A stretch of DNA of 64,000 nucleotides from Candidatus Obscuribacterales bacterium. Lineage in GTDB: Bacteria; Cyanobacteriota; Vampirovibrionia; Obscuribacterales; Obscuribacteraceae. The DNA lies in assembly GCA_019746975.1 (NCBI GenBank), contig JAIERK010000084.1, forward strand, positions 55,810 to 119,809, read 5' to 3'. Positions 26,786 to 35,421 of the stretch are shown here, one piece after another (the stretch's first letter is position 1; each line of letters begins with the position of its first letter). Under the pieces are notes generated by a model, which saw only the letters and a list, made by a program, of their open reading frames with translations, did not search any database and had not been told where the DNA came from. Position numbers and translations under genes: made by a program.

Positions 26786-27196
26786 ATGGTGTCACAATCG
26801 GTGGCTATCGCAGTTATCATTTCGCTTTTCTGGATTGCGAATATTCCTGCTCTGGCCGCCGACTATCATTTGTCTTCTAAACTTTTGGCAGTGCTACTCA
26901 CCAAAAGAGCCCAAGTTCAACATCAGATCCACAATTCTCAACAGAGGCTTCGTCAACTGGAGCAGGATCGCAGGGACAAACTCGAAGAGCTAGGCGAACT
27001 CACCAGAGCACATGCCGAACTCGCGAATCGGCGTCAGTTCACAAAGGCTGTTGAGGACGAAATCGCCGTCCAGAATGCCAACTTGCGTCGAATCGAGGAG
27101 CAGAGATCTGATTGTCTAGAAGAACTCGACGGACTGTACATTGGTCTGTCTGAAATCAATCGCGATATCGCAGATAGCAGTCAAGCATCAAATTAG
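26786..27196 (+). CDS. exported coiled-coil protein
   Basis: 136 residues. A signal peptide (VAIAVIISLFWIANIPALA) ends near residue 25. From about residue 35 to 125 the protein is one long heptad-patterned helix (LRQLEQDRRDKLEELGEL, then LRRIEEQRSDCLEELDGL), interrupted once near residues 85-95, so it probably folds as a two-helix coiled coil in the periplasm. GGGAGC precedes the ATG. The stop is 12 bp from the start of the class D beta-lactamase homologue, so the two are one operon; a chaperone or envelope role beside the lactamase is speculation. Confidence 0.65.
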   Translation: MVSQSVAIAVIISLFWIANIPALAADYHLSSKLLAVLLTKRAQVQHQIHNSQQRLRQLEQDRRDKLEELGELTRAHAELANRRQFTKAVEDEIAVQNANLRRIEEQRSDCLEELDGLYIGLSEINRDIADSSQASN

Positions 27197-27208
27197 GAGG
27201 TCGGAAAA

Positions 27209-28018
27209 ATGCAAGTACGCACCTGGAAAAACGTTCTTTGTTTGTTTATGAGCACTTACGCAATTGCGCTGTCACCTGCGATGGCTGCAGAACCTGGCAC
27301 ATCTGAGAAGGTTGCTAAATGCTTTGATGGATACAAGGGTACCTTTGTCATGCGCGATGCCGCAGGAAAGCCTGTTTTGCAGTACAACGATGAGCTTGCA
27401 TCAAAACCTATATCTCCATGTTCGACTTTCAAAATCGTCATTGGTTTGATCGGGTTGGAAACAGGAGCGATCAAGGATGAGAATAAAATCGAGAAATGGG
27501 ATGGTGTAAAACAGCCTGTCGACACGTGGAACAAAGATCACAACCTCAAATCGGCTATGAGTGAATATGTGAATTGGTATTTTCAGCGCGTGAGCGCCAA
27601 GATAGGCCAGAAAGATCTGGAGAAGTATTTGAAGCTTTTGCATTACGGCAACGAAGACATGTCCAGCGGAATCGAAGACTTCTGGATGAGTTCTGCAGGG
27701 TCGTTGCGAATCTCACCGGCGCAGCAAGTTGATTTTCTCGAGCGTCTGTATGCGGAAAAACTTCCTTTGTCTGCCAGATCTCAGCAGATCGTCAAGAAAC
27801 TCATGAAGTGTGACGAAAGCCCAACAGCCGTTCTATTCGGCAAGACTGGTACTGAACAGAAAGACGGACAGCTAGTCTCCGGATGGTTTGTCGGATTCTT
27901 GGAAAGCAAAAAAGGTAATTATGTTTTTGCGACTCACATCGATGGAACCAGCCGCGTGACGGGAGCCAAAGCGCGCGAGGTATCGAAAAAGATTCTTGCT
28001 GAGCTCGGCGATTGGTAG
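27209..28018 (+). CDS. class D beta-lactamase (OXA-like) homologue with altered SxV motif
   Basis: 269 residues with a signal peptide (to about residue 26), normal for OXA-type enzymes. The nucleophile motif STFK is at 72-75 (Ser72, and Lys75 which is carboxylated in the family). YGN is at 146-148, the omega-loop Trp in EDFWM at 159, and KTGT at 212-215 followed by GWFVGFLE. The second motif, normally SxV, aligns with YVN (120-122) in SEYVNWYFQ, so both the general acid/base-relay Ser and the Val are missing. It may be a slow hydrolase, a penicillin-binding sensor-like protein, or an enzyme of altered specificity. A strong AGGAGG site precedes the ATG; second gene of an operon. Periplasmic. 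Confidence 0.88.
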   Translation: MQVRTWKNVLCLFMSTYAIALSPAMAAEPGTSEKVAKCFDGYKGTFVMRDAAGKPVLQYNDELASKPISPCSTFKIVIGLIGLETGAIKDENKIEKWDGVKQPVDTWNKDHNLKSAMSEYVNWYFQRVSAKIGQKDLEKYLKLLHYGNEDMSSGIEDFWMSSAGSLRISPAQQVDFLERLYAEKLPLSARSQQIVKKLMKCDESPTAVLFGKTGTEQKDGQLVSGWFVGFLESKKGNYVFATHIDGTSRVTGAKAREVSKKILAELGDW

Positions 28019-28158
28019 TGCGTCTCCATTGGTTCATGTAAACGTGTGAGCGCCTTGAAGCAATAGTAACGTTGATCGAACAAAAAGAACCCTTCGGTTG
28101 CGTCGATATCGTGTTTTGATCGGAGGTCTGTGAGCAAACGAAACAGAATGACCCCGGA

Positions 28159-28872
28159 TCAACCAACTTTGCTGAATATTCTTTTGTACGCTCGCACGAA
28201 GCGCTGTCTCAGCGCAAGTGGGTAGCTCGAGCGGTCGAGAAATGCGAGGTCAGATGCCACCATGAATCTAATTACGAGTAGTGGCAAAGGACTCTGCAAT
28301 GGTCGGAACCGATCGTTATGAACGCCCTCGCCCTTGTGGTCCTTATGAAACTCACCGAGCATCAGACCCAGCTCTACGAAGTGCGGCTTGAGCCGATGAT
28401 GCGCGGACTCTACGATGTTGCCGGCAGCGGCTTCGGGTAGTCCGGAAAAGATCAGAACAATGGTCTTGTTGAGCCTGGCATTTCCCTGTGTCGGTTCCAT
28501 CTGCAAGAATAGATCCGCGTACTGTTTAATGGTGGCATCCAACTTCGCTTCCGACGGATCCGATACTGCGATGGTTCGAAAAGCAATCGAATCATCACGC
28601 AATGCCCTTGGAAGAAACGGACAAACAGGTCCCTGACGCCCGAGCTCTGGATGCGGTTTTGCCACGAAATTGCGAATCCATGACAGAGTCTTCAGCTGTG
28701 CGGGGCAAGCCAGTCCCGCCGTCTTCCTGCCATCGACTTGTCGAGGGCTGAATAGAAATCTGCTTAGCCTTGCAAAGGGGCATCGGCTTTCACGGACTCC
28801 GGCGGCGGCCACCAGTGCCGCTGGGGAGGTCTCGCTATTGATGTTAACTGGTTGTTTGACAACTGTATTCAT
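28159..28872 (-). CDS. DUF6875-like protein
   Basis: 237 residues, cytoplasmic. The region from about residue 65 has the pattern WIRNFVAKPHPELGRQGPVC followed by PFLPRAL. The C-terminal half has GLMLGEFHKDHKGEGVHN, RPLQSPLPLLVIRFMVASD. This resembles the uncharacterised DUF6875 family, which I recall as associated with small-molecule or acyl-transfer clusters; that assignment is from memory and moderate. Conserved His, Cys and Asp residues (PHPELGR, VCPF, FHKDH) suggest catalysis or metal binding. Divergently oriented to an AraC-type regulator with a ~108-bp shared promoter region, so it is probably that regulator's target. Confidence 0.55.
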   Translation of the reverse strand: MNTVVKQPVNINSETSPAALVAAAGVRESRCPFARLSRFLFSPRQVDGRKTAGLACPAQLKTLSWIRNFVAKPHPELGRQGPVCPFLPRALRDDSIAFRTIAVSDPSEAKLDATIKQYADLFLQMEPTQGNARLNKTIVLIFSGLPEAAAGNIVESAHHRLKPHFVELGLMLGEFHKDHKGEGVHNDRFRPLQSPLPLLVIRFMVASDLAFLDRSSYPLALRQRFVRAYKRIFSKVG

Positions 28873-28980
28873 GCCCTAAGACTATCGATTCGACTTTCCG
28901 GGTTCTTATCGAAAATTGCTATTTTTCGATCCAGGGGTCTCGAGCGCTATACTAATCAGACACCAAATGTTGACGACCGA

Positions 28981-29928
28981 ATGAATATCGTCAGAGACAC
29001 TAGATTTTGCGTAACCAACTGGTCCGCCATCAAGCGCGAACAGTGGCCCAACATGGTTGCCTGCGCAAAACATGTCGGACCGACGACCTGGTCTTGGCCC
29101 AAGCGAGTTACGCCGCTGTCGATCAAGTGTTTGCTCAATTCCGCAGAAACATACGAGCTACCAGGACGAACTGTAACTGTCAACAATGACTCTTACCTGA
29201 TCATTAACGAAGGTACAGAATACTCGAGCTACATTGATAGTGTTGCAGACGTGGAGACGGCGACAGTTTTCATTGCACCTACCACCGTTGCTGATGTGTT
29301 CGCCAGTTTGCGCTATCCAAATCACAAACAGCTGGACGAAGAGGTGCCACTCCCCTCGGTGCATTTTGTCGAGCGACTATATCCGCGGAATGACCAGTTG
29401 ATTTCGATTCTTACAGCGATTCACAAGCGCACCAATAGTTCTGCAGAAGATATAGAGATTCAGCAACTACTTTACGCATTAATCGAACACCTGGCGAGCG
29501 TGCACGATGGCGTGAATGGCGAAATCGATGCGTTGAAATTTACCAAAGCTAGTACGCGAGAGGAAGTTTACAGGCGGCTGTACATCGCTCGTGATTACAT
29601 GCTCTCCGATTTGAGCCAGAAGCAAAACCTCGAGCAAATTGCAACGCTTGCGGGATTTGCTCCACATCATTTTCTGCGGCTATTCAAAGAAGTGTTCGCA
29701 ACCACACCACACCAATACTTGCTCTCTATGAGACTGGAGAAGGCTAAAGCACTTTTACATCACAGCAAGTTATCCGTAAATGAAATTTGTGCTGACACCG
29801 GCTTTGCTTCCCTAAGTTCTTTCAGCAGTCTCTACAAGAAGAAATTTCAAGTCTCGCCATTGAAGGACCGCAAGCAAGGCAGAGCGCAAAAGAAAGTCAT
29901 GCCATTTGAAGAAAGTCTGGACAAGTGA
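28981..29928 (+). CDS. AraC-family transcriptional regulator
   Basis: About 315 residues from the ATG at 28981; the open frame extends upstream to 28852 but that part overlaps the divergent gene's start and is unlikely to be translated. The C-terminal ~100 residues form the AraC double helix-turn-helix: LEQIATLAGFAPHHFLRLFK, then the P-x-x-Y-L-x-x-x-R-L-x-x-A linker helix (PHQYLLSMRLEKAKALL), then SVNEICADTGFASLSSFSSL and FKKKFQ-like YKKKFQVSPL. The N-terminal ~200 residues should be an effector-binding domain (YLIINEGTEYSSYI looks like a cupin strand pair). The ligand is unknown. It probably controls the divergent DUF6875-like gene and itself. Confidence 0.85.
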   Translation: MNIVRDTRFCVTNWSAIKREQWPNMVACAKHVGPTTWSWPKRVTPLSIKCLLNSAETYELPGRTVTVNNDSYLIINEGTEYSSYIDSVADVETATVFIAPTTVADVFASLRYPNHKQLDEEVPLPSVHFVERLYPRNDQLISILTAIHKRTNSSAEDIEIQQLLYALIEHLASVHDGVNGEIDALKFTKASTREEVYRRLYIARDYMLSDLSQKQNLEQIATLAGFAPHHFLRLFKEVFATTPHQYLLSMRLEKAKALLHHSKLSVNEICADTGFASLSSFSSLYKKKFQVSPLKDRKQGRAQKKVMPFEESLDK

Positions 29929-30259
29929 GATGTAGATGTAAGCGGTAGGTTCGATAAGATCCTCTACTAAAGCTGTTGTTGACCATGGGGCTAACAAGAT
30001 TCATTGCAGCAATGCACCATTTATGGTGGCAGAAAACTGGTACTGAAGCTGTTAGCAGCGCGTACAAGCTGGAACCCAATCAGGAATTATTCATGTTGAT
30101 CGAGTGACGACCTTTGTCAACGAAGTCGTGATGAACATCCGAGAAGCCGTCTGGCTAGGAATGGATCTAACATAGAAATCGAGGTATGAATTGTTTGTCT
30201 GAGAAGCTCTGTGCCGTAAACGTCACCGGGAAGTTTATCACTGCGCTCAGGTCAAACAA
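29929..30259. other. intergenic region
   Basis: About 330 bp between convergent genes (AraC regulator and the binding-protein/DUF4239 fusion). No gene, strong hairpin or repeat is recognised. Confidence 0.3.
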
Positions 30260-32143
30260 TCACTTCGAAAGACTCCGGTATAGATCAATCATTGGTTGTT
30301 GGTTTAGACGAATGAAACCCTTGCCTGGCGAGTCCAGGTCATAGATTAGTTGAACCACCAGTGCAAAAGTCAGAACGAGTGCCAATTGAGCGGGAAAACT
30401 GCGCTTTCCGGAAAGTCCGAATTGGAATCCCATAATGAACATTGAGATGCATGACGAGAGCACCAGAATTTCCCAAACAAATGTTGGTATTCGAAAGTTG
30501 GCACCGAAGGCGATGCGCTTATTTTGATACTCAACCATGTCCGTGATGCCTTCGGAGAAAAGTGCATGGATATCGTTTTGATCCTTAGCCGCAAGACCTT
30601 CGGCCTGCGACCAAAGCATGGTCGTCAGCGCGGCGGTTCGAGTTCTCAATGTTCTCAACTGCTCGGGATCTCCGTAGACATCACCCATGCTCATCCGGAC
30701 TTCTACGTAGTCACGCAGTAATGAGCGTGTGATGGTTCGGTAAGGATCGGGCACGAGTCCTGCGCGCATATAGGTCGTCTGGATCGCGTTGACATCGCCC
30801 ATCAAAGCGTCTCTTCGCAAGTCGAACCGACTTGCTGCCGCGCCGAATGTGAGAGCGAGTACGAAGGCGAGAAGGGCAAGCACAGCTCCAGAGACTGCGC
30901 TGACCGCACCCTCCGATTCACGTTCTTCCAGGCGCGCGCGTCGAGCACCAAGCCATTGTCCAGCCTCAATTGAAGCGAGGGTCACAAGAACTTGCAGCAA
31001 GAAAATGCCCCAGAGCGGAACTGACCCCAAGAAGTCACCACTATCATCTTGTAAGGCCACTTCGCGAGTGGATGGCAATATGACTTGAGGTTCTTTGATT
31101 TTGCCGGAGGCAAGTGCTTTGGTCGCCTCTGCTGCTAAAGATTGGTCCACGGACTGTCGAATTGGCAACACGGTCTGCGTGTATCCATGCTCATGGGACC
31201 ATTTTGCGCCCATGTCCAGTATTTGATAGCCTTCGTCGGTTAACTGAAGGTCTATATCTGAAAGCGACTTCGCCTCAAAATTCGGATCTTCCTTGGCCGC
31301 CGATGTCAGCGCAGCGGACGTGAATCCAAACTGTGAATCGTCGATATACCACTGGTTGACTCGGTCTCTATAGCGGTTGAAAAAATCCCAGGACTGCGCA
31401 ATTGCCTCCAAGAAATGGATCGCCGACTGTCGATTATTGGCAATGAACTTGTCGGAGACCGAGACCAGGAACACCGCGCGGTGAGAGCTCAAGACGCGCG
31501 CTAAACCGTCTGTTTTGAACAGCGCTATATCCGGTTCCCACACGGCAACCGCGTCAAAATTACCCCATTTCTCACGTCCGCCATTACCGACGAGTTTCTG
31601 GATCTCGAGAATGTCCATATTGACGTTGTTGACATCTTTGCCGGGGATGAGCCCGGCGGCCTCTTCTTTGAGGGTGGCTTCTCTATGTCCGATGGTTCCG
31701 AAAGTACAGGCTACGGTTTTGCCACGAAGGTCTTTGGGATCTTTGATTGGCGACTCAGGCGGAACCATCACGGCTGCAGGGATGAAATTCAGACGCCCCA
31801 GGACTTTCCACTTTCCGCCTTTGGCGATGAGGTTGTTGACCGACTGACCACTCGAGAACATCACATCAAGATTGCCCGCGAGAGCAGCAGCAACTTCCGG
31901 TTCGCCATAACTGAACGGCACGAAAGTTGGGTCCAACCCGAGCTTGTCCAAAAGATTGGTTCTCTTTAGAACCTCCACGATCTGACCTTGTGTCGCCGCT
32001 GAAAGCTGCCACCCGATGCGGATTGGTATTCGCTCTTGCTGTGATTTGGCGCTTGGGAGAGAGAATGAGATTATCAATGCAACTACCAGGAGCGCGGCTC
32101 CTGACAGAATTGCGGTAAGAGGTTTCACTTTCATATTAGGCAC
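30260..32143 (-). CDS. nitrate/sulfonate-type periplasmic binding protein fused to a DUF4239 membrane domain
   Basis: 627 residues. An N-terminal membrane/signal segment (about 12-30) is followed by a two-lobed binding domain (about 38-345) of the SsuA/NMT1/TauA kind: RIGWQLSA, FSYGEPEVAAALAGNLDV, LRGKTVACTFGTIGH and WGNFDAVAVWEPDIALF. After a membrane helix near residue 375 (PLWGIFLLQVLVTLASIE) comes a DUF4239/bestrophin-like domain: VSGAVLALLAFVLALTFGAA, ASRFDLRRDALMGDVNAI, YRTITRSLLRDYVEVR and two more C-terminal helices. DUF4239 is usually a stand-alone inner-membrane protein; a ligand-binding protein fused to it would be a substrate-gated membrane protein rather than an ABC component. 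No ABC permease or ATPase is nearby. Confidence 0.8.
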   Translation of the reverse strand: MPNMKVKPLTAILSGAALLVVALIISFSLPSAKSQQERIPIRIGWQLSAATQGQIVEVLKRTNLLDKLGLDPTFVPFSYGEPEVAAALAGNLDVMFSSGQSVNNLIAKGGKWKVLGRLNFIPAAVMVPPESPIKDPKDLRGKTVACTFGTIGHREATLKEEAAGLIPGKDVNNVNMDILEIQKLVGNGGREKWGNFDAVAVWEPDIALFKTDGLARVLSSHRAVFLVSVSDKFIANNRQSAIHFLEAIAQSWDFFNRYRDRVNQWYIDDSQFGFTSAALTSAAKEDPNFEAKSLSDIDLQLTDEGYQILDMGAKWSHEHGYTQTVLPIRQSVDQSLAAEATKALASGKIKEPQVILPSTREVALQDDSGDFLGSVPLWGIFLLQVLVTLASIEAGQWLGARRARLEERESEGAVSAVSGAVLALLAFVLALTFGAAASRFDLRRDALMGDVNAIQTTYMRAGLVPDPYRTITRSLLRDYVEVRMSMGDVYGDPEQLRTLRTRTAALTTMLWSQAEGLAAKDQNDIHALFSEGITDMVEYQNKRIAFGANFRIPTFVWEILVLSSCISMFIMGFQFGLSGKRSFPAQLALVLTFALVVQLIYDLDSPGKGFIRLNQQPMIDLYRSLSK

Positions 32144-32348
32144 ACATCAAGGCGAAGGCGGTGAGTCCAGCTTTTCTCGTTGTTCGCTGCGGCACGGCGC
32201 TTTGGGAATCGAGATATATTATGACAGCAAAGATTCGCAAGTGTACTGAGAGCGTCAATTTTAAGGACCTAGAAGACTTGTCGTGGTGGCCTGTACCGCT
32301 TGGAGAGTCTGAGTAAATGCTGGTCTCGTTGATCGGCGGACTGTAGCA

Positions 32349-32780
32349 ATGAATAAACACCACCTGAGATTGCGAAATTTCGAGTCAGGCAAGTGGTTTG
32401 CCGTGATCGGCGGATCTCTGCTGTTTTGTTCGATCAACCCTGTGCAGGCAGAAGACGTTCGAGGCCTGACTGACGATTCAAGCGATAGCGTGAAAGTATT
32501 GAAAACAGCAGCGCTGGTAGCACCAGAGATCAACCTGTCATCCGTTGATGGCAAGATCTACGCCGCAACCAGTGCTAGCACCATCACGGAGTCCACCACC
32601 GGTGATGTCACATTTACAGCCAACGGTGATGTCACTACTGGTGGCACTTCTTCCGGCAACCTTTTCCAGTTTGCAACTCGTGATGACATTACTATTAACG
32701 ATCCGATTGTTATCGGCGCTGATATGGATATGCATGCAATTGACGGAGCGAAGGCGTTTTGCATTATCGTGTTGGCAACT
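32349..32780 (+). pseudogene. N-terminal remnant of a secreted adhesin-like protein
   Basis: About 140 codons: signal peptide (WFAVIGGSLLFCSINPVQA, cut near residue 34), a polar linker, then a beta-helix-like stretch with VTFTANGDVTTGG and DDITINDPIVIGADMDM, as in filamentous-haemagglutinin or autotransporter repeats. Beyond about residue 137 the composition becomes unprotein-like, yet no stop occurs and the frame runs on into the next gene's start at 32979. This is the stump of a much larger exported protein, ended by deletion rather than by a stop codon. Confidence 0.5.
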
Positions 32781-32978
32781 CGAAAAGCACATTGGGGCTT
32801 GAGCCCAGGGAACTGCCGTTTTTCAGGACGGAGAGGACATCAAAGACTTTTCAAGCGCCAAAAATGTTGTAGCATTTCAATGTTTTCTGCTCCATCCGAG
32901 TTCGACATCTGCTCGATACTAATCGACAGAACATCAACACCCGCAGTATTTCAGAAGCACCGACGAGGACTGAACAAA

Positions 32979-33950
32979 ATGATTGCTAATAAGATGCCCA
33001 AAGCCGCAGTTGTAGCACTTTCTCTTGGAGTCGCAGCACTTTGCTTTGCAGCCAACGCCGCCGATGCAAAGTCCACAGGTAAAGCAGAGAAGAAAAACAA
33101 AACGGCGTCTGCAAAGCAGCTGAAGTCCGATGGGTCGTCTCAAACAGCGCAAGCTGCGGTGCATGGTCAGTTATTTAAAATTACCAAAGCTCTCTCTGAT
33201 GTAGATGCCAAGGCCATGGCAGCGCTTTGGACCGAGGACGGCACTTATGTAGATGAGGACGGTGCTGTGTTCAAGGGGCGTGCGGCTGTACAAGACTGCT
33301 TCACTGAAGCATTCAAAGAGGGGGGCAAACCTCAGCTTGAACTCGTGAATGACTCGCTGCGTCTTTTGTCCGACAGCGTAGCGTTGTCCGAAGGTGTTGT
33401 TCGAATCAAAGCGAAGGGCACCTCTGAAACGCGCTATTCAATAGTGTTTGTCAAACAAAACGGCACCTGGTTAATTTCGTCTGCAACTGAAACCCCAATG
33501 GCAGCAGCCGCGGAGGTCAACCCGCTTGAACAGCTTGCATGGCTTGTCGGTGATTGGACTGGTGAAAAAAATGGTGGTACCGTCCAGATGAAAGCGGAAT
33601 GGGCTGCCAATAAAAACTTCATTACCTGTACCTATGAAACAAAAAAATCGAATGACGGGAAACCAGTGCAGAGCAGGCAAGTGATTGGCTGGGATCCTCG
33701 CAACGATCAGCCAATCTCATGGAATTTTGATTCGAATGGTGGATTCGGATTGGGCCTATGGGTCAAAAACGGAAAACGGTGGGAGATCGCAGTCTCCGGT
33801 GTGGAACGCGATGGCAGCACGTCGTCAGCAACAAACGTTATGTCGGTGGACGACAGCAATGGCTTTGTGTGGCAGTCATTAAATAGAAGCGTAGATGGAG
33901 TGGCTTTTACAGACACGGCGCCTCTAAAAATTCGGCGGGCAGCCAAGTAA
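32979..33950 (+). CDS. exported NTF2-like (SnoaL/DUF4440) protein
   Basis: 323 residues from the ATG at 32979 (GAGGA upstream), which gives a clean signal peptide (AAVVALSLGVAALCFAANAA). The same frame is open back to 32349, but that part belongs to a different, broken gene. Residues about 55-185 are an NTF2-like fold of the DUF4440/SgcJ type: LSDVDAKAMAALWTEDGTYV, FKGRAAVQDCFTEAF and TRYSIVFVKQNGTWLISS. The C-terminal part (LEQLAWLVGDWTGE, then WDPRNDQPISWNFDSNG) resembles the DUF1579-like beta-barrel domain often found after it. Such proteins bind or isomerise small hydrophobic compounds; ligand unknown. Likely operon with the next gene (31 bp). Confidence 0.75.
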   Translation: MIANKMPKAAVVALSLGVAALCFAANAADAKSTGKAEKKNKTASAKQLKSDGSSQTAQAAVHGQLFKITKALSDVDAKAMAALWTEDGTYVDEDGAVFKGRAAVQDCFTEAFKEGGKPQLELVNDSLRLLSDSVALSEGVVRIKAKGTSETRYSIVFVKQNGTWLISSATETPMAAAAEVNPLEQLAWLVGDWTGEKNGGTVQMKAEWAANKNFITCTYETKKSNDGKPVQSRQVIGWDPRNDQPISWNFDSNGGFGLGLWVKNGKRWEIAVSGVERDGSTSSATNVMSVDDSNGFVWQSLNRSVDGVAFTDTAPLKIRRAAK

Positions 33951-33981
33951 GTAAGCACACAATTAATTGAAGGTATAAGTG

Positions 33982-35421
33982 ATGATGAAGGCTGCAAAAA
34001 TCTTTTTGGCTCTAACAATGAGTCTGATGCTTGTGACTCCGACCTACGCGCGCGGTGGTGGTGGCTTCCGCGGTGGCGGCGGTGGTGGATTGTTTGGTGG
34101 AGGAGGTGGTGGTGGCTTCCGCGGTGGAAGTGGTGGCGGCTTCCATGGTGGCGGCGGTCTCTTTGGACATGGTGGCGGCGGATCCGGCGGCATGGGCGGA
34201 CACTCGAGAGAAAGAAACTTCGGCGGCGGTTTCAACGGTTTGGGCGGTGGCGGCAGCCACCCGAACTTCGGTGGTGGCGGCGAAGGTTTCGGCGGAGGTA
34301 ATCGTCCGAATTTCGGAGGTGGCGGCGAAGGTTTCGGCGGAGGTAATCGTTCGAATTTCGGAGGTGGCGGCGAGGGCTTCGGCGGTGGCAATCGTCCGAA
34401 TTTCGGAGGTGGCGGCGAAGGTTTCGGCGGAGGTAATCGTTCAGATGGCGGCTTTAACGGCAACCGGCCAAACAATCGGCTGCCCACCGATGGTGGCATG
34501 AGCGGAATCGCTGGGAATAGGACTCCGCAAAATATAGATCGGAAAACGCTCAATAATCAGGGAAACAGCATTAGGAATTCGTTCAACAATAACAACATAA
34601 ACAACGTAAACAACGTTAACGTCAACAGAAATGGTGGCGGATACGGTGCTGGCTTCGCTCATGGCTACGGAGTCGCTGGTGGCTATCATGGGTACGGCTA
34701 TGGGGGCTATCACGGATATGGCTATGGAGGTTATCACGGCTGGGGCTACCCGGGAGCCTGGGGATGTGGCGGATGGGGTGCCGCTACAGCTTGGACCATG
34801 ATGGGTGTTTCAACTCTGACATCATTCCTCGGACTCGGAATGATGGCAGCGAGCGGTGGCGGGCATAGCTCTTCGCAGCCGGTAACTAACAATGTTACCT
34901 ATGAAGGTGACAACGTTTACGTAAACGGGCAGCCATCCGGTACTCAGCAAGAGTACTATCAGCAAGCTCAGCAGCTCGCATCACACGCAAATTCGTATGA
35001 TTCATCATCACAATACTACGATCAAAACAATTACTCTAACTCGGATTCCCAATCTGCACCCACTGAAGAGTGGCAGCCGTTAGGCGTTTTCTCACTCGCA
35101 GATCCTGGCGCCACCCAATCAAATACGCAACTGCAGCTCGCCATCAACAAGGCGGGCATCATCCGAGGCAACTACCTCAATCTTCTCACGAACGAAAAGG
35201 CACAGATTTACGGTTCTTTGGACAAGAAGACTCAAAGGATTTCCTGGACACTCGGACAAGACAATGGCACCGTATTTGACACTAGCTTCGGCGACTTGGT
35301 CAAAGATGATAGTACAGTACTCGTGCACTATGGTCCGGACAACACCAGAGAGATGGCGCTCATTCGATTGCCTGCGCCCAAGGATGGTGCGCCGACAGAT
35401 TCCACTCCGCCCACGAGCTAA
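33982..35421 (+). CDS. exported glycine-rich repeat protein
   Basis: About 479 residues. GTG 33979, ATG 33982 and ATG 33985 are all possible starts behind AAGG. A signal peptide (IFLALTMSLMLVTPTYA) ends near residue 25. The next 200 residues are Gly-rich (GGGG, GFRGG) and include four exact-length 15-residue repeats of the type NFGGGGEGFGGGNR, then an Asn-rich and a Gly/Tyr/His-rich segment (YHGYGYGGYHGYGYGG). A hydrophobic patch (about 270-290) precedes a polar Gln/Ser linker. The last 110 residues are a compact domain (QPLGVFSLADPG, then LAINKAGIIRGNYLNLLT and YGSLDKKTQRISW). Likely surface or cell-wall associated. The stop overlaps the end of the intron-encoded RT on the other strand by 4 bp. 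Confidence 0.75.
   Translation: MMKAAKIFLALTMSLMLVTPTYARGGGGFRGGGGGGLFGGGGGGGFRGGSGGGFHGGGGLFGHGGGGSGGMGGHSRERNFGGGFNGLGGGGSHPNFGGGGEGFGGGNRPNFGGGGEGFGGGNRSNFGGGGEGFGGGNRPNFGGGGEGFGGGNRSDGGFNGNRPNNRLPTDGGMSGIAGNRTPQNIDRKTLNNQGNSIRNSFNNNNINNVNNVNVNRNGGGYGAGFAHGYGVAGGYHGYGYGGYHGYGYGGYHGWGYPGAWGCGGWGAATAWTMMGVSTLTSFLGLGMMAASGGGHSSSQPVTNNVTYEGDNVYVNGQPSGTQQEYYQQAQQLASHANSYDSSSQYYDQNNYSNSDSQSAPTEEWQPLGVFSLADPGATQSNTQLQLAINKAGIIRGNYLNLLTNEKAQIYGSLDKKTQRISWTLGQDNGTVFDTSFGDLVKDDSTVLVHYGPDNTREMALIRLPAPKDGAPTDSTPPTS
34261..34440 (+). repeat. 4 x 45-bp coding tandem repeat
   Basis: Four in-frame 45-base units each encoding (P/S)NFGGGGEGFGGGNR. The units differ by only a few bases (mainly TCG/CCG and GGA/GGT changes), implying recent slippage or unequal crossing over. 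No spacer structure, so not CRISPR. Confidence 0.85.

Noticed and set aside
34261..34440. Tandem 45-bp units considered as a CRISPR array
   Set aside because: Units are contiguous, in frame and protein-coding, with no spacers and no cas genes.
34044..34553. Long proline-rich minus-strand open frame
   Set aside because: It is the exact shadow of the Gly-rich repeat gene (GGN codons read as CC-rich), with no ribosome site of its own.
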